Below are positions 1 to 11,693 of a stretch of 64,000 nt of DNA, piece after piece. A model generated the notes under the pieces. That model did not search any database, was not told the origin of the DNA, and saw only the letters and a list, made by a program, of their open reading frames with translations. The position numbers and the translations under genes are program-made. Each line of letters begins with the position of its first letter. Positions within the stretch are counted from its first letter, which is position 1. This DNA is from Sweltsa coloradensis (Eukaryota > Arthropoda > Insecta > Plecoptera > Chloroperlidae), in assembly GCA_024449915.1 (NCBI GenBank), contig JAMZAV010001471.1:1-64000 (forward strand), in the 5' to 3' direction.

Positions 1-43
1 CGCTGGAGGGATTTCACGGCCCTGGACTCTTGGATGGACAGTT

Positions 44-628
44 TTAGAGTGCGCAGTTCTTGACAAATTGGAAGAAGCACTGGTAACAACATTTGATGAA
101 GAGTTCCAAAGGGTGATCCGGGTGTAGAGGCGGCGGTTCCCAATCAGATTTAGGCCTAAACTTGGCCAGGGCAGGGTCAATCACTTTAGTCAGATCCGGG
201 CTGAATTTATTCTCTTCAAAAAAGTGTTTGAGCCTGAGGTTGCGCGCAAAATATAATATATCTTTCACCAAAGTGAAGTGGTCGAACTTTGGGGTGGGGC
301 AGAAAGAGAGTCCTTTGGCTAAAGCACTTTTTTCGTGAAAAGTGAGGTTATGGGTCGAGAGGTTTAAAACTGAAGCAAGCTCAGATTTAGAGTCATCTTG
401 AGGTACAGGTAGGTTTACGACTGGGCCTAGGTTTCGGTCCGTGGGGCCGACAACAGAATCGTGTTTTCTAGGCCTGTATTCGTGAGGTAAGTCTACTGGG
501 GGCCTAGGTGGAATAGGCTTAGGTGGGCCTAGGCCAAACACGTCAGCTAGGCTAGGCTTTGCTCCTAGGAGGCCATGGGTAGGCGGAGGTTTCCACAGTC
601 CCGTGGGTAGAGAATGGTGGTTATGCAA
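44..628 (-). pseudogene. Penelope-like element N-terminal ORF fragment
   Basis: This 194-residue reading frame has no intact partner. Its N-terminal third is proline-rich. Around residues 85-150 it carries the motif order NLS...L...KGLSFCPTP, then a charged RNLRLKHFF segment, then KSDWEPPP...LELFI. I associate that order with the region upstream of the reverse transcriptase in Penelope-like retroelements (Neptune/Poseidon types). That assignment is from memory of the family and is not proven here. No RT or GIY-YIG domain follows, because the frame stops at 44 and the window begins. A block from its proline-rich part is duplicated at 685-775, just before the LINE. Confidence 0.45.
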
Positions 629-775
629 GTAGTTCTTGGCTAGCCTGTTTAGCTTAGTTAGATGTTTGGAGGCATTCCGCGATAAGTCTGCTGGGGCCTA
701 GGTGGAATAGGCTTAGGTGGGCCTAGGCCAAACACATCAGCTAGGCTAGGCTTTGCTCCTAGGAGGCCATGGGTA
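489..775. repeat. Direct repeat, about 92 bp (489-581 and 685-775)
   Basis: Two near-identical blocks start at AAGTCTRCTGGGG and end at GGCCATGGGTA, with only a few substitutions. They are rich in AGGCCTA. The second copy abuts the 5' truncation point of the LINE at about 785, so it may mark a rearrangement or template-switch junction. Confidence 0.75.
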
Positions 776-784
776 TGCCATGGG

Positions 785-3274
785 TAAATACTTTGTGGTT
801 CCGCATATAGAGCGAAAACTAACCCAGAACATGATAATAAAATGCTAGCTTCTCTAAAACTAGTCCAAAAAGAAATGAAGAAATTTAGGTCTGTTTTGCT
901 TTTGGGGGATTTCAATTTGGATATAACATGGAACATAAATGCAATAAATCGTGCCAATAGCAAAATAGCAGAAGAGTATCTGACGGCATTTGATGACCTC
1001 TTTTTAAATCAGCTAGTGCAGGAGCCAACCAGGATCACCGCCACAAAACAGTCTCTTCTAGACCTAGTGTTATGCAACGAGACACACATTGTCAACAGTG
1101 TGCAGGTGATTCCAGGACTGAGTGATCATGAGGCTATTCTCACCTCACTTAAAATGGAAAAACCTAAGATAAAAACTATCTCTAAGAAAGCATACAACTA
1201 CACTAGGGCTAATTGGGATCAACTACGAGGACTATTGTTTAACAACCTACCAGTGTTAGCGGTTAACAATGACATCGAACTGTTTTGGCATCAATGGAAG
1301 ACAACCTTCTGGCTAAATGTCGACAGAGCTATTCCCAAAGTCACTATCAGTGGTAAGCAGCGACCAGCCTGGATCACAAATTCGATTGTTAACCTCATCA
1401 AGAAACGTGACAAACTATACAAGCGTTGGAAAGAGAGCCCAAGTGATAGCAATTTAGAGAAATTTTGCAAAGCTAAGAAGAATGTAAAGCGTCTTACACG
1501 TCAATCTCATCGCAGTTACATGTGGAAACTAGGCACATCAAATAATCCCAAGAATGTCTGGAAATTTATTCGTGGGAAAAGTGGAAGTACGGTTCCGGAA
1601 TTTTTCAGGGCACGAGACAAATTGCTTCGTGACCCTAAAGACATAGCAGAAGCTTTTAGTGCAAAATTTAAATCTAATTTTACGCCTCCACCCACATCTG
1701 GATCGTTCGGCATCAACGCCCCATCACCTCCCCTGACCCTCGGAGATATTATGGTCACTGAGGACATTGTTCTACTTAAGATTAAGAAACTTCGTGCAGG
1801 AGCTGCGTCTGGGCCGGATGGCATACCCACAAGAATTTTAAAGGAGTGTGCAGTTGCTGTTGCACCGTCGTTAGCTTGTCTCTACAACCTGTCACTTTCC
1901 ACAGGGCAAATCCCGGCTGACTGGAAGCGTGCTAACGTTGTTCCTATATACAAGGCCGGGACGAAGGAGGACGTAAACAACTATAGACCTATTGCTTTAA
2001 CATCGGTTCTGTGTAAAATGCTAGAACAGGTTACTTCGTTTTACATCCTTAAGCACTTCTATGAACACGGACTAATCAACAACCAACAGCATGGATTTCT
2101 TCCCAGAAGGTCTTGCGTAACCATGCTAACAGAATTGATTGAGGACTGGCAGCACATGATGGACAAAATTTCGACTAAACAAATAGATGTAATATCATTA
2201 GACTGGAGCAAGGCGTTTGATTCTGTCCCACATGCAAGATTACTTAAGAAGCTTGAACACTACGGCATTGTTGGAAACCTTCTACAGTGGTGCGATTCCT
2301 TCCTAACTGGAAGGACGCAGAGTGTAGTTCATAGTGGGGCAACATCGAGGCCAGTGGCAGTGACATCTGGGGTTCCACAGGGATCAGTTGTCGGTCCCTT
2401 ATTCTTTGTAATATTTATGCTTGACCTTCCAGCATGCGTACAGTCTAGTTGCTACCAATATGCAGATGACTTTACACTGTACAGATCCATTATGACTGCT
2501 GAAGATATTGAAATATTACAACAGGACCTGGATAATATATCACTTTGGTGCCGCCAGAACAGCATGAATTTGAACGTAAAAAAAGAGTTTGCTTCAGAAT
2601 GTCTAAATCCGCTTTAACTGCAAACTCTAGGTACCATGTACAGGGGAACCAATTGACAACACAGACAGACTGAAGCTTCTGGGACTAAACATCACTGCTG
2701 ATCTCAAATGGAACTTCCATGTGCAAACCATAAGATCAAAAACGTCTAAATTACTAGGTTTTCTGTACAGTAACCTTAAAGAATGCAAGCCAAAAGTTCT
2801 AAGGACATTATACCTGACTGTAGTTCGTCCTACACTACTATATGCAATTCCAGCATGGCATCCGTCGACGGAAATAAATATGTGCACTCTGGAACGTATT
2901 CAAAACCGGGCTACAAAATTGATACTGGGTTTGATAAGTCTCTCAATGCTGAAGAACGTCGCGGAAAATGTGATTTTCCTCTTATCAGTAATGTTATTAA
3001 ACAGATGGATATTCTACTACTGGCAAAGGGATTATGCAAACAAGCTGATGTTGACCCTTTGAAGCGCCTTCAGCTGGACAACCGGTATGTTTTCTTGGGT
3101 AGGGGTGCCAAGAGTGGAGTGCTGCTGCGCCCTCCTTTTGCGCGAACACTGGCTTATCAAAGGTCATTCTACCAGAGAGCTGCCAGTGTTTGGAACTCCC
3201 TGCCTTTGGACATTCGTGAGTCACGGATCTCTGATAAGGCGTTTAAAAGGGCCATTCAAGATCACTTAAGATGA
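785..3274 (+). pseudogene. LINE ORF2: endonuclease C-term + reverse transcriptase, frameshifted
   Basis: ORF2 would nick the target and copy the element RNA. An open stretch with in-frame ATG at 842 runs to 2617. In order it has the end of the APE endonuclease (LLLGDFN near residue 20, GLSDHEAI near residue 95), a linker, and the RT palm and fingers (DWSKAFDSVPH near 455, SGVPQGSVVGP near 508, catalytic YADD near 540). The frame is readable upstream of the ATG to about 785, so the ATG is not a native start. It shifts near 2585 at an A-run, again near 2655 and near 2925. The C-terminal part (KLLGFLYSN..., then VWNSLPLDIRES) ends in a stop after 3274. At least three frameshifts plus the 5' truncation make it inactive. 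Confidence 0.85.
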
Positions 3275-3575
3275 CAAATGGTTGCCTGATTGACCTATAG
3301 TTGACGACCACCGCTAAGACAAATGGATCTTTGATACCGGCATTAAACATTAGTTCATTTCATTTTTAACTATCATATTAATAAACTGTATCATCCATTT
3401 CACCATTATCATTATCGTCCTTTTATAAGAGAATTTATGTTATTTTATTATTTTATTAATGTGTAGAATGGAACAGGATCACTGCGGTGAATGGGCCACA
3501 ATAGGCCTGCTTTCCTGTTTCATTCTGTAATTTTTGTATAATGTGTACAAATTACAGAGACAAATAATAAATTAG
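785..3575 (+). mobile_element. 5'-truncated non-LTR retrotransposon (Jockey/CR1-like superfamily)
   Basis: The LINE begins abruptly in the middle of its endonuclease domain at about 785, next to the second copy of a 92-bp direct repeat. It keeps most of ORF2 and a 3' untranslated region of about 300 bp, ending near GACAAATAATAAATTAG at about 3575. Truncation at the 5' end is the usual outcome of target-primed reverse transcription. The element lies upstream of kinesin exon 5771-5913, on the same strand, and so probably in an intron. The exact 3' boundary and any target duplication are not clear. Confidence 0.8.
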
Positions 3576-4183
3576 TAACATTTATTTGATTTAGCTCAAG
3601 GACACATACACTAAAAATTGTGTTGTTATATAAAATGTACAATTTGTCCTAATAAAAAATTGAAATGGAAATATAATAAATTGCATTACCAACTCCTTAC
3701 ATCACGTCATAGGAGTTCGATTCTCGGTCAATTTGAAGTAGGCCTAGGATAGGCCTAGGACCGCGGCACAATGCAAGTTCAAATAGGCCTAGGCCTACCA
3801 CCTACTGGATTTACTTCTATGTTTTCATGAGGATGGGCAAGGTCACTGATTTTATAATTAAAATAAACACTACTTTAGTTTATTATGATTCATAAAACTA
3901 AATCCAAGATCGCGGTAGGTCTAGCCCCTATTGTGATTTCAACCTAGCCTACCTAGCAGCTGACGTTTGCAAGTCTGCAAGATGCTAGACAAGTTTCACG
4001 ATTTCATTATTACACAGTTACAAATATTATCAGGAGGATGTTGCACGGGATTTAGGGCTGTCGGTGGATTCTCATATTTCTCTCCAATAACGTCAGATGA
4101 AGTTAAAAACATAATTTAGAATGGTTTTGTCTGGTTTCGTCGTTCGCGTCGATTTTACGCCTAGTTTAGGCGTCGCGTCTCTT
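3576..4183. other. Intronic DNA, no gene seen
   Basis: AT-rich sequence with several AGGCCTA clusters (about 3740-3800, 3920-3960). I see no ORF, RNA gene or element boundary here. Confidence 0.5.
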
Positions 4184-4289
4184 TAAGGTGACCATATTTG
4201 AAATCATAAAATCCGGGACAAACTACTAAAAGGGAAAAGGGACTAGATAAACAAAACAAGGGGGAGGGTGGCCCCCCCACTAACAGCGC

Positions 4290-4423
4290 CGCAGGCAATT
4301 TTTTGAAAAATACATGTTTTTGACGTGGTTTTAAGTGTTTTAGAATATGTTCCGGGTTACACTCAGAACATGGTCTTCAAGGTATACATTTACGCAAATA
4401 AATCTATCTATCTATCTAGTGTT
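4290..4423 (+). repeat. Short LINE 3' tail with TCTA repeats, inserted in the hAT
   Basis: A short segment ends in ...GCAAATAAA followed by four TCTA/ATCT units. This matches the style of the LINE tail at 5440-5668. It interrupts the hAT transposase reading frame exactly after the SDNT codons, which suggests a dead-on-arrival LINE insertion. The left boundary is approximate. Confidence 0.5.
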
Positions 4424-4749
4424 GTCTGAAACAAATGCGACGACTTTTCCCAGAAGTTCGGCATTTTTAACAACACTGGTAATTTGATTGGCAATTATGT
4501 CCGATGTTTCTCCGGGCAAGTCCGTGAACTCCAGAAGTTTTACACTCACACCTTTTGTTTTAGCGGCTGAAAATATTTCACTATTACAGGCACAAGTTTT
4601 TTATCGTTATGATTAGACGTGTCAGTTGAAACAGACACAAAATGGGAGTTTTTTAAATCACATTTAAGTTCATCCATAGCAGCAGGGGCCAGAACATTGC
4701 ACGCTATTGCTTCCGTTTTGGTTCGAGCACAACGCACAACGTAGACCAA
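4424..4749 (-). pseudogene. hAT transposase central fragment
   Basis: Read on -, the segment gives RTKTEAIACNVLAP, then FVSVSTDTSNH and VIVKYFQ. After a frameshift near 4546 it continues with KLLEF...GETSDIIANQI and ends at VSDNT. The STDTSNH...YF...(A/S)DN order is that of the RNase-H-like catalytic core of one hAT transposase group. The frame is cut by the LINE tail at 4423. It retains neither the DNA-binding finger nor the C-terminal dimerisation domain. Confidence 0.6.
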
Positions 4750-5439
4750 AGTCGTACAGTCTTGGTTATCATGAATATTAATAATAGTCTTGTAATAATA
4801 ATAATCTTGCTATTATGTGTTGTATATTGTATTACAACACTTTGATTGCAAGTCGATAAAATCTGGTACTTAATCAGCTATTATCGGAATTCCGGGACAT
4901 TTCAGTGCTTTTGAAAAAGTCTTCGGGACGCCGGGACAGAGGGTAAAAAAACGGGACTGTCCCGGCTAATCCGGGACGTATGGTCACCTTACGTCTCTTT
5001 GTTACGTGCGTTGTTGGGTAGCCTGGAACTTGACCTTGACTTTTTGATAGATCGTTTTTGGCGAGTGGTTGTTAACAGGCCATGCTGCGCATCAGGTTAT
5101 GCGCGGTAGTTGTATTGCAGACGCGGCGATTCAAATGCTAGATCGTAAAAAAAGCGCGGTCGCACGATAAGTTTTCTGCGAGTGTCAATTTTTCAACTCG
5201 CAAGCAACAAATTTCCATTCGCAAAATGCGAACGTGCGAGTGGGATTTTCAAGGGTTGCTGAAGCGTGTGGTTTTCTCGGGAACTCGGTCGACTTGCCGG
5301 AAGTCATTATAGCTGGACTTGACAACTAACAAGTGCGCAATTTTCAAGCACTAATCTTTCGTTTGCTTCCATTCACAATACGTCATGGGACCCAGCAGCG
5401 CCCACCCACCGCCCACGTACCCACACATAGAGATTTGAT

Positions 5440-5668
5440 GCTAGAATTATATAGGGCCCGCCCTATAGTTTTTAATGTATTCTTTAAGTTAATTATAAGT
5501 TAAGTTATTAAGTAATTTAAGTTAATTCTAAGCTAGTCACTGGTTAGGTGGAAGAACGATTTGTCATCGAACCTCGCTATTTTTTGCTTTTTGTCCATGT
5601 GTTTCATCTGTAACCCATTGTACAACAAAAATAAAGACTATCTATCTATCTATCTATCTATCTATCAC
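5440..5668 (+). repeat. LINE 3' end with (TCTA)n tail
   Basis: The sequence runs through an A/T-rich 3' UTR to ACAACAAAAATAAAGAC and then about seven TCTA units (5640-5666). Short tandem repeats instead of poly-A are typical of CR1/L2-like and related LINE 3' ends. No coding part is attached. The preceding 4992-5439 holds no gene that I can see. Confidence 0.6.
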
Positions 5669-5755
5669 TTCACTATCATTTTAGAGAACAACACTATAAT
5701 GGTTGTTAACCAATATGAATCAAAAATCAATTTATGTGCTCAGTGCTTAGTTTGA

Positions 5756-5932
<177 letters not shown>

Positions 5933-5984
5933 TAGGCTAAGCATAGTATATTTCTTTTTTCATCTGTGCAACTTTTTTATGTAA

Positions 5985-6760
<776 letters not shown>

Positions 6761-6765
6761 TGTTT

Positions 6766-6905
6766 TATAACAGTTTGGGCCCCAAATTTGCCCCCTTGTG
6801 TTTTAAGTGCTAGATATTTATAATGGTTAAGAGCATGTTTAATTTCAAGCTTGTACAAATTACTATGCCTGAGTAATTAGCGTTTTGATTTTGATTTTGA
6901 TTTTC
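6766..6905 (+). repeat. Interspersed repeat C, fragment
   Basis: Contains TATTTATAATGGTTAAGAGC, CAAGCTTGTACAAATTACT and a short (TTTTGA)n run. The same block recurs at 8620-8671 on + and at 54740-54830, 55165-55255 and 55430-55510 on -. Class unknown. From 6906 to 7592 I see no further feature beyond AGGCCTA motifs. Confidence 0.6.
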
Positions 6906-7592
6906 CCCGGTCCCTATAGGCCCTACGCGTTTAAAGTGAAATCCAGGGGCAGCACTGTCGGTGGGCGTAACGTGCATCATGGCCGGCCGGAGTAGCATTA
7001 GGAGTAGTCCTTCCCTAAGCAGCTGTGTATAAACTGACGATTTGAATGCTCAATAATCAATCGTTGGTGAATGTTGTGACATGTAATTAGGATGTTAATT
7101 AATGTTATGACATTAGTTAGCCTGTTGTGATGTTCAAAGTTATCCTGCAACTCATTGAAATATATTTTATTTCCTTTTCCGAAGAGTCAATTTAGGCCTA
7201 CTTTTCCCGATCGGTCCCGATTTGATTTCCTACAAAACTAGATAAATCAGGGCCATGTGTGACAAAATTATAGGAAATATTTTTACTTGCATCCGTGTAA
7301 TTTCTAATAGACTAGACCTACAGCTATTTCGTTAACCCATTTATTCGGAAAAAACTGTTTCCCGTAACCTAACGTACGTCGTTGGTGGTGCTAAACTCGG
7401 AAACTCGCAGCTAGGGCCTAGGCCCTCCTACGGAACGCCTAGCCTAGATCTGTCTGAGAAACAATTTCGTGCTCAAAATTGTTATCAGAATCTTTTCTCC
7501 ATGGGCGTAATATTATTGGTATTGACCAGCGTTAGTTTTTTACATAAGTTGCCGCGAGCAGGCTCGAAAATATCAAACAAATGATTGATGTG

Positions 7593-7980
7593 GTGTGTGT
7601 ACACACGCCCACTTATAGGCCTAGAAATGAACGACCTTAAGACAACCTGATGCTCGATCATCGCATGTCTTTAACAATCTTGCAATTTTATTTCATTCAT
7701 AGATAGTTTTAATATAATCTTACACTATTAAACGTCACCTAGAGTATTTTTTCACGTTTTAACTGACGAAAACATCCTACATTGAGAGCTGTGTGTATAC
7801 ACGCCCACTTGTAGGCCTAGAAATGAACAAACTTATTACAAGCTGATGCTCCATCTTCACGTGTTTTTAACAATCTTACCATTTTATTTCATTCAAAGAT
7901 AGTTTAAATATAATCTAATACTATTTCAACGTCCCCTACAATATTTTTTATCCGATTAAACCAACGAAAATATCCCACCC
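7593..7980. repeat. Tandem duplication, two units of about 195 bp
   Basis: Copy 1 is 7593-7790 and copy 2 is 7791-7980. Both start GTGTGTRTACACACGCCCAC or a close variant and share TAGGCCTAGAAATGAAC, CATTTTATTTCATTCA and AGATAGTTTWAATATAATCT. They are diverged by scattered substitutions and indels, so the duplication is old. Confidence 0.75.
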
Positions 7981-8189
7981 TACTCCGGGTTACTTCAAAT
8001 GTTCTCGTCTCTTAAGGTTCAACTTTCACGCTTATTTTCATTAACATTTTCCTACCTAGGATGTATACGATGTGGCTACAGATATTCCACTAGACTTACA
8101 AACTCAATTTCATAAATAGGTGGTGTGGTTTTGTCTTTATTGAGTGTTTATTTCAGTCATGATCCATTGCAAGTGCCATAGGAAAACAT

Positions 8190-8671
8190 ACTTATAAGCG
8201 GCCATATCGCAACGCAATGCTACTCCGGCGGGTTCGCGCTTCGCTCACCAGATGTCAGCCACTTTGCTTTTAAATCCGAATCGCCTGGTTTTGATTTGCG
8301 CATGAGGGACATCTAAGTGTGGCCCAAGTTTCAAAGTTCTAAGATGCACCGTTTTCTCTGTATAGGGTCTTATTCATAAGAGTACGGAATTACCTAGTCT
8401 AGCTTTTGATAATTTTGATTTTCTCTGGAACCCGTTACCCAATTTTGCTTTCCATATTCAAAAGTGATAAAGAATGAGAGATATCAAAGTGTATTCCACG
8501 TTTGAAACTTCTCAGTTGTAGAGTTTTCTTTGAATGATTCAATTTTTAAAGTTAAGATATGTTTTTGTAATTTTTGGGCCCATGGTCCTCCCCAAATTAT
8601 AGCCCCTTGTGTTTTGGATGCTAGATATTTATAATGGTTAAGAGCATGTTACATTTCAAGTTTGTACAAAT
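8190..8671 (+). repeat. Interspersed repeat C, longest + copy
   Basis: The segment carries CCAAGTTTCAAAGTTCTAAG, CACCGTTTTCTCTGTATAGG, GATAAAGAATGAGAGATATC and GGGCCCATGGTC, then the TATTTATAATGGTTAAGAGC block. The same order is found reversed at about 54594-55120. A pogo-like element was inserted at its right end (TA at 8672-8673). Confidence 0.65.
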
Positions 8672-8937
8672 TACTGTAAGAACTCCATTATCCGAGTTGG
8701 ATGAGACCGGGGGCACCTCGGATTACCGAAAAACTCGGATGACGCGTTTTTTTGTTTATTTGCTTATTTGCTCTCGTAGCATAGCCTGATATGGTAAAAT
8801 GATATATGACGCATGCAATGGATAAAGAAATATAAAATACACACGAAACACTTCATACAGGGTATACCAAATGATTTAATAGCTTGTAAATCAAGCTCAC
8901 AAACACACGTACACAATTAGGCCTATATGTTTTAATA

Positions 8938-9703
8938 CTAGGAAAACGCTTAAGTCCCGCCGCGTTGTTGGATGAGCGTAATTGGTGCATTGAGCTGCCA
9001 TGTGTTATGCGAATTTTCTGTTGTTCTGTGGCAAAATCATTACTTAGTTGAAATTTTTTTTTAATTAAATTATATTAAAAATTAACTTAATTTTTTTAAT
9101 TTTTTTTAATTAATCGTAATTGTTAAAAAAATCGTAAAATTGCGAATTTCATGAGAAATAATTTCTCAATTGCGCTCAAATTTTACACTAATATATTAAT
9201 TCATAAAATAAAGGTTCTGCGAAAAAATGATTACAATCGGATAAAGCATGTAGGTGTTATAAGTCAAAGAGTTGTTTAAAAAAAGAAAAAACCTGTAAAA
9301 TTTCGATTTTTATGATAAATATTTTTTCAATTGCGCTCAAATTTCACAAAAATATTTAAATTCATAAAATAAAGGTTCTGTGCAAAAATCATTAAAATCG
9401 GATAAAGCATGTAGGTGTTATAAGTCGAAGAAATTTTTTAAAAATTGAAAAAAATCGTAAAATTGCGATTTTCATGAGAAAAAATTTTCCGATTGCGCTC
9501 AAAAACGTGGCAGTTCTAAGTTCAGAGATTTCGAAGGCCTCCATAAAATTTCATCGCAATCGGATTATCGGTTTAGCCGGAATCGTGTGGACAAACAGAC
9601 AAAAATACAAAAAAAAAAGAAAGAAAAAAAAAAAAAACATTCCGGATTTTTTTCTCCAGTGTAGTGAAATGGAATCTTCGCTTCGCTCGCTACGCTCATC
9701 CAA
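8938..9703 (-). mobile_element. Helentron-like non-autonomous element (copy 1), clean insertion
   Basis: Read on -, it begins TTGGATGAGCGTAGCGAGCG and ends GCTCATCCAACAACGC, a 12-base loop, then GCGTTTTCCTAG. The 10-bp 5' terminus TTGGATGAGC recurs inverted upstream of the 3' hairpin (AACGC/GCGTT), and the element ends CTAG next to a host T. The core has two tandem units of about 160 bp sharing AAAGCATGTAGGTGTTATAA. Comparison with the uninterrupted pogo relative (14480-14530) gives the empty site TTTT|TATTA with no target duplication. No replicase is encoded. Confidence 0.75.
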
Positions 9704-10010
9704 AAAATGCATGTCTAGGCCTAAACTCGACGCACTAGGCCTAGGCCTAGAATGCAATCATAGGCCTAGGGCCTAGGCCCAGCTTTCTTTCTCATCGCCC
9801 ATGCTGAAGCTCTCGTCACAATATAAGTCTGGGAAAGAAATAAGATAAGCCCAGGAATAACAATTCAATGCGTCTTGATTACGAATTTCGTGAATCGGTT
9901 GAAACATGATCGCATCGCAATTCTTCTTCCACATAGTTCCACAACGACCATCTTTGTCGATTTGATCAGCTGTGACTGTGAGATGGTTGGATCGTATGCG
10001 CAGGTGCACA

Positions 10011-10117
10011 CTGACCACTGAGCTCTATATGCTTAGTGACACTGACACTTACCGGCGATGCGCGCGACGCACACTGACCACGGAGCTCTATATGCTCAGT
10101 GACACTGACGCACACTG
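10011..10117. repeat. Short tandem duplication (about 41-bp unit)
   Basis: GCACACTGACCACTGAGCTC...GACACTGAC occurs at about 10011-10051 and again at about 10069-10110 with two or three changes. It is present only in this pogo-like copy and not in 13716-14752. Confidence 0.7.
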
Positions 10118-10303
10118 CTCGAAAGTCGAGATATATCACCGATCTATCTTCTCTTGCACTCACTCGTAGGCATAGGCAATTCTCCCGCTAGGCCTACAAA
10201 TATATGCAAATGTATGTTTTATTTACGTAGTAGTATTTACTTTAAATAATATATAAAAATAAATAAATATTTTTTATTTTTTATTATAATACTGTATATA
10301 AAT

Positions 10304-11206
10304 TAGGGATGTGCGGGTACCCGAAAAACGGGTAATTTTCGGGTAGGTAAAATTACCCGACCTCGGGTCGGGCCGTCAATTCCTACCCGAAAAAGTCGGG
10401 TCGGGTAGAAGTAATAATGAAACACGCCAATCTGTTCCTTTTAAACCTCCCGCTCAGACGCCAAACGAACAGCTGACGTCGGAGTGGACCAATCGCTACG
10501 ACGTGGGCGCGTGGACTTGGCTCTTCCGGCGCTGTCCCCGCTAAAGTAATAGGCCCTACTGACCGTCATTACTCGTCTTCTGGTTATTCAACGCTAATAA
10601 CGGCATAAAGCAAGTTGAATATTACGTACGTAGGTGAATGGTGAAAAAGAAACAACGCTAATAAACATCGTCTAATGCCTAAGCGGCAGGCCTAGAACAA
10701 AGTTGCAATTCATCTAGAAGTCCGATCTAGTGCGCATCGGTGCGCGCAGCAGAGCGTTGGGCGGAGTCAGACCGAAAGGCTGGTGCAAACGCGCGATTTC
10801 GTCAGATGCATGGCTGGTACAAACGCATGATTTCGTCGGCCGGAAGAGAAAAATACGCGATCGCATCGGTTTTTCTTGGGGTTTTCTTATCGGAAATATT
10901 AGAAAACGATCGTTACGATATTATTTCCGAGAATAACGAACGATTGATGCAGGAAAACGATAATAGCGGAGTTTCACTGTACTCGGCCCAGGCCTAGGCA
11001 TACTCAAGCAAAAGTTCATAAGACGCCGATTTGGATGTACTTCGTGTGAACACAGCCCAGAGTGGCTACCTGCAACCAATGCAAAACTATTTTGTAGATT
11101 TTTTTTTTAATGAATTCACAAATAAATAAAAAAATTCACTACCCGAGCCCGAGGGTACTTTCAATTACCCGACCCGAGTTCAAAAACCACTACCCGCACA
11201 TCCCTA
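10304..11206. mobile_element. Non-autonomous hAT transposon, TIR TAGGGATGTGCGGGTA
   Basis: The 16-bp terminal inverted repeats are perfect. The element is flanked by identical 8-bp repeats ATATAAAT (10296-10303 and 11207-11214), diagnostic of hAT insertion. The first and last 100 bp are packed with variants of CGGGTAATT and CGGGTCGGGTAG, likely transposase-binding repeats. The 0.9-kb interior has no transposase-like ORF; the short frames at 10730-10997 look incidental. A related-looking start, TAGGGATGACATCGGGTAG, occurs at about 13898 without a matching right end. Confidence 0.88.
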
Positions 11207-11693
11207 ATATAAATATATATAGGTACCATGGCAACGGCCATTCAGCCTGGGTACAAATGTTGAGATGCTCTCATAATTTAAAGTTTTAAAGTGGTTTATA
11301 TTAACAGTGAGAAGTGAAATTAGTATTGAAGGGAAGGTTGGTGTTTGTGTAAACATTATGTGAAGCAAGTAATGAAGATCTGTGATATTCTGAGGGCGTG
11401 AGGTGGATTTGTGTGGGTGGTCTTCAGGTTCTCCATTGAAGATGCCATAGGCTGGTTGCTGGATGGTGCAAATGATGGTTGGGAGAACTTATTAATACAA
11501 CATATTTGGTGACTTGGAATTTTCCAATTAGTCTTTGGATGGATAGGTGGTGACAGATATGTATTTGAAGGGAGTTTAGTATAGATGACATTGTGACTTT
11601 GTGCTTAGTTAATTTAAAAATGTTGACATTTGAGGAGTGTTTTTGTTTTTGACTAATCTTTTTAACAATGTTTAAAATTTGATAAACAACAAG

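Larger units (their letters stand above)
4184..4991. mobile_element. Non-autonomous hAT transposon, TIR TAAGGTGACCATA, 8-bp TSD
   Basis: The ends are perfect 13-bp inverted repeats, TAAGGTGACCATA and its complement. They are flanked by identical 8-bp direct repeats CGTCTCTT at 4176-4183 and 4992-4999, the target-site length of hAT transposons. Both subterminal regions carry AATCCGGGAC. A second relative with the same subterminal motif lies at 37244-37998. Internally it keeps a broken piece of transposase (4424-4749) and is split by a short LINE tail. Confidence 0.88.
8674..10295 (-). mobile_element. pogo/Tigger-like DNA transposon copy, interrupted
   Basis: The left part (CTGTAAGAACTCC, ATTATCCGAGTTGGATGAGA) is the reverse complement of the right end of the complete element at 13716-14752. 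Collinearity continues through TTACAAGCTATTAAATCATT, the AGGCCTA-rich core, and on to TATGTTTTATTTACGTA near 10215. A Helentron-like insertion (8938-9703) splits it, and a hAT element (10304-11206) sits at its far end. The second terminal repeat is not identifiable. A TA dinucleotide precedes the left end, as expected for Tc1/mariner/pogo target sites. Confidence 0.65.

Noticed and set aside
9474..9776. Open frames across Helentron-like copies (also near 40214, 41012)
   Set aside because: They repeat in every copy as ...SLRSLRSS-type translations of the terminal motif and carry no domain; shared because the DNA repeats.
10730..10997. Two overlapping + frames inside the hAT at 10304-11206
   Set aside because: GC-rich internal filler of a MITE, no transposase motif.
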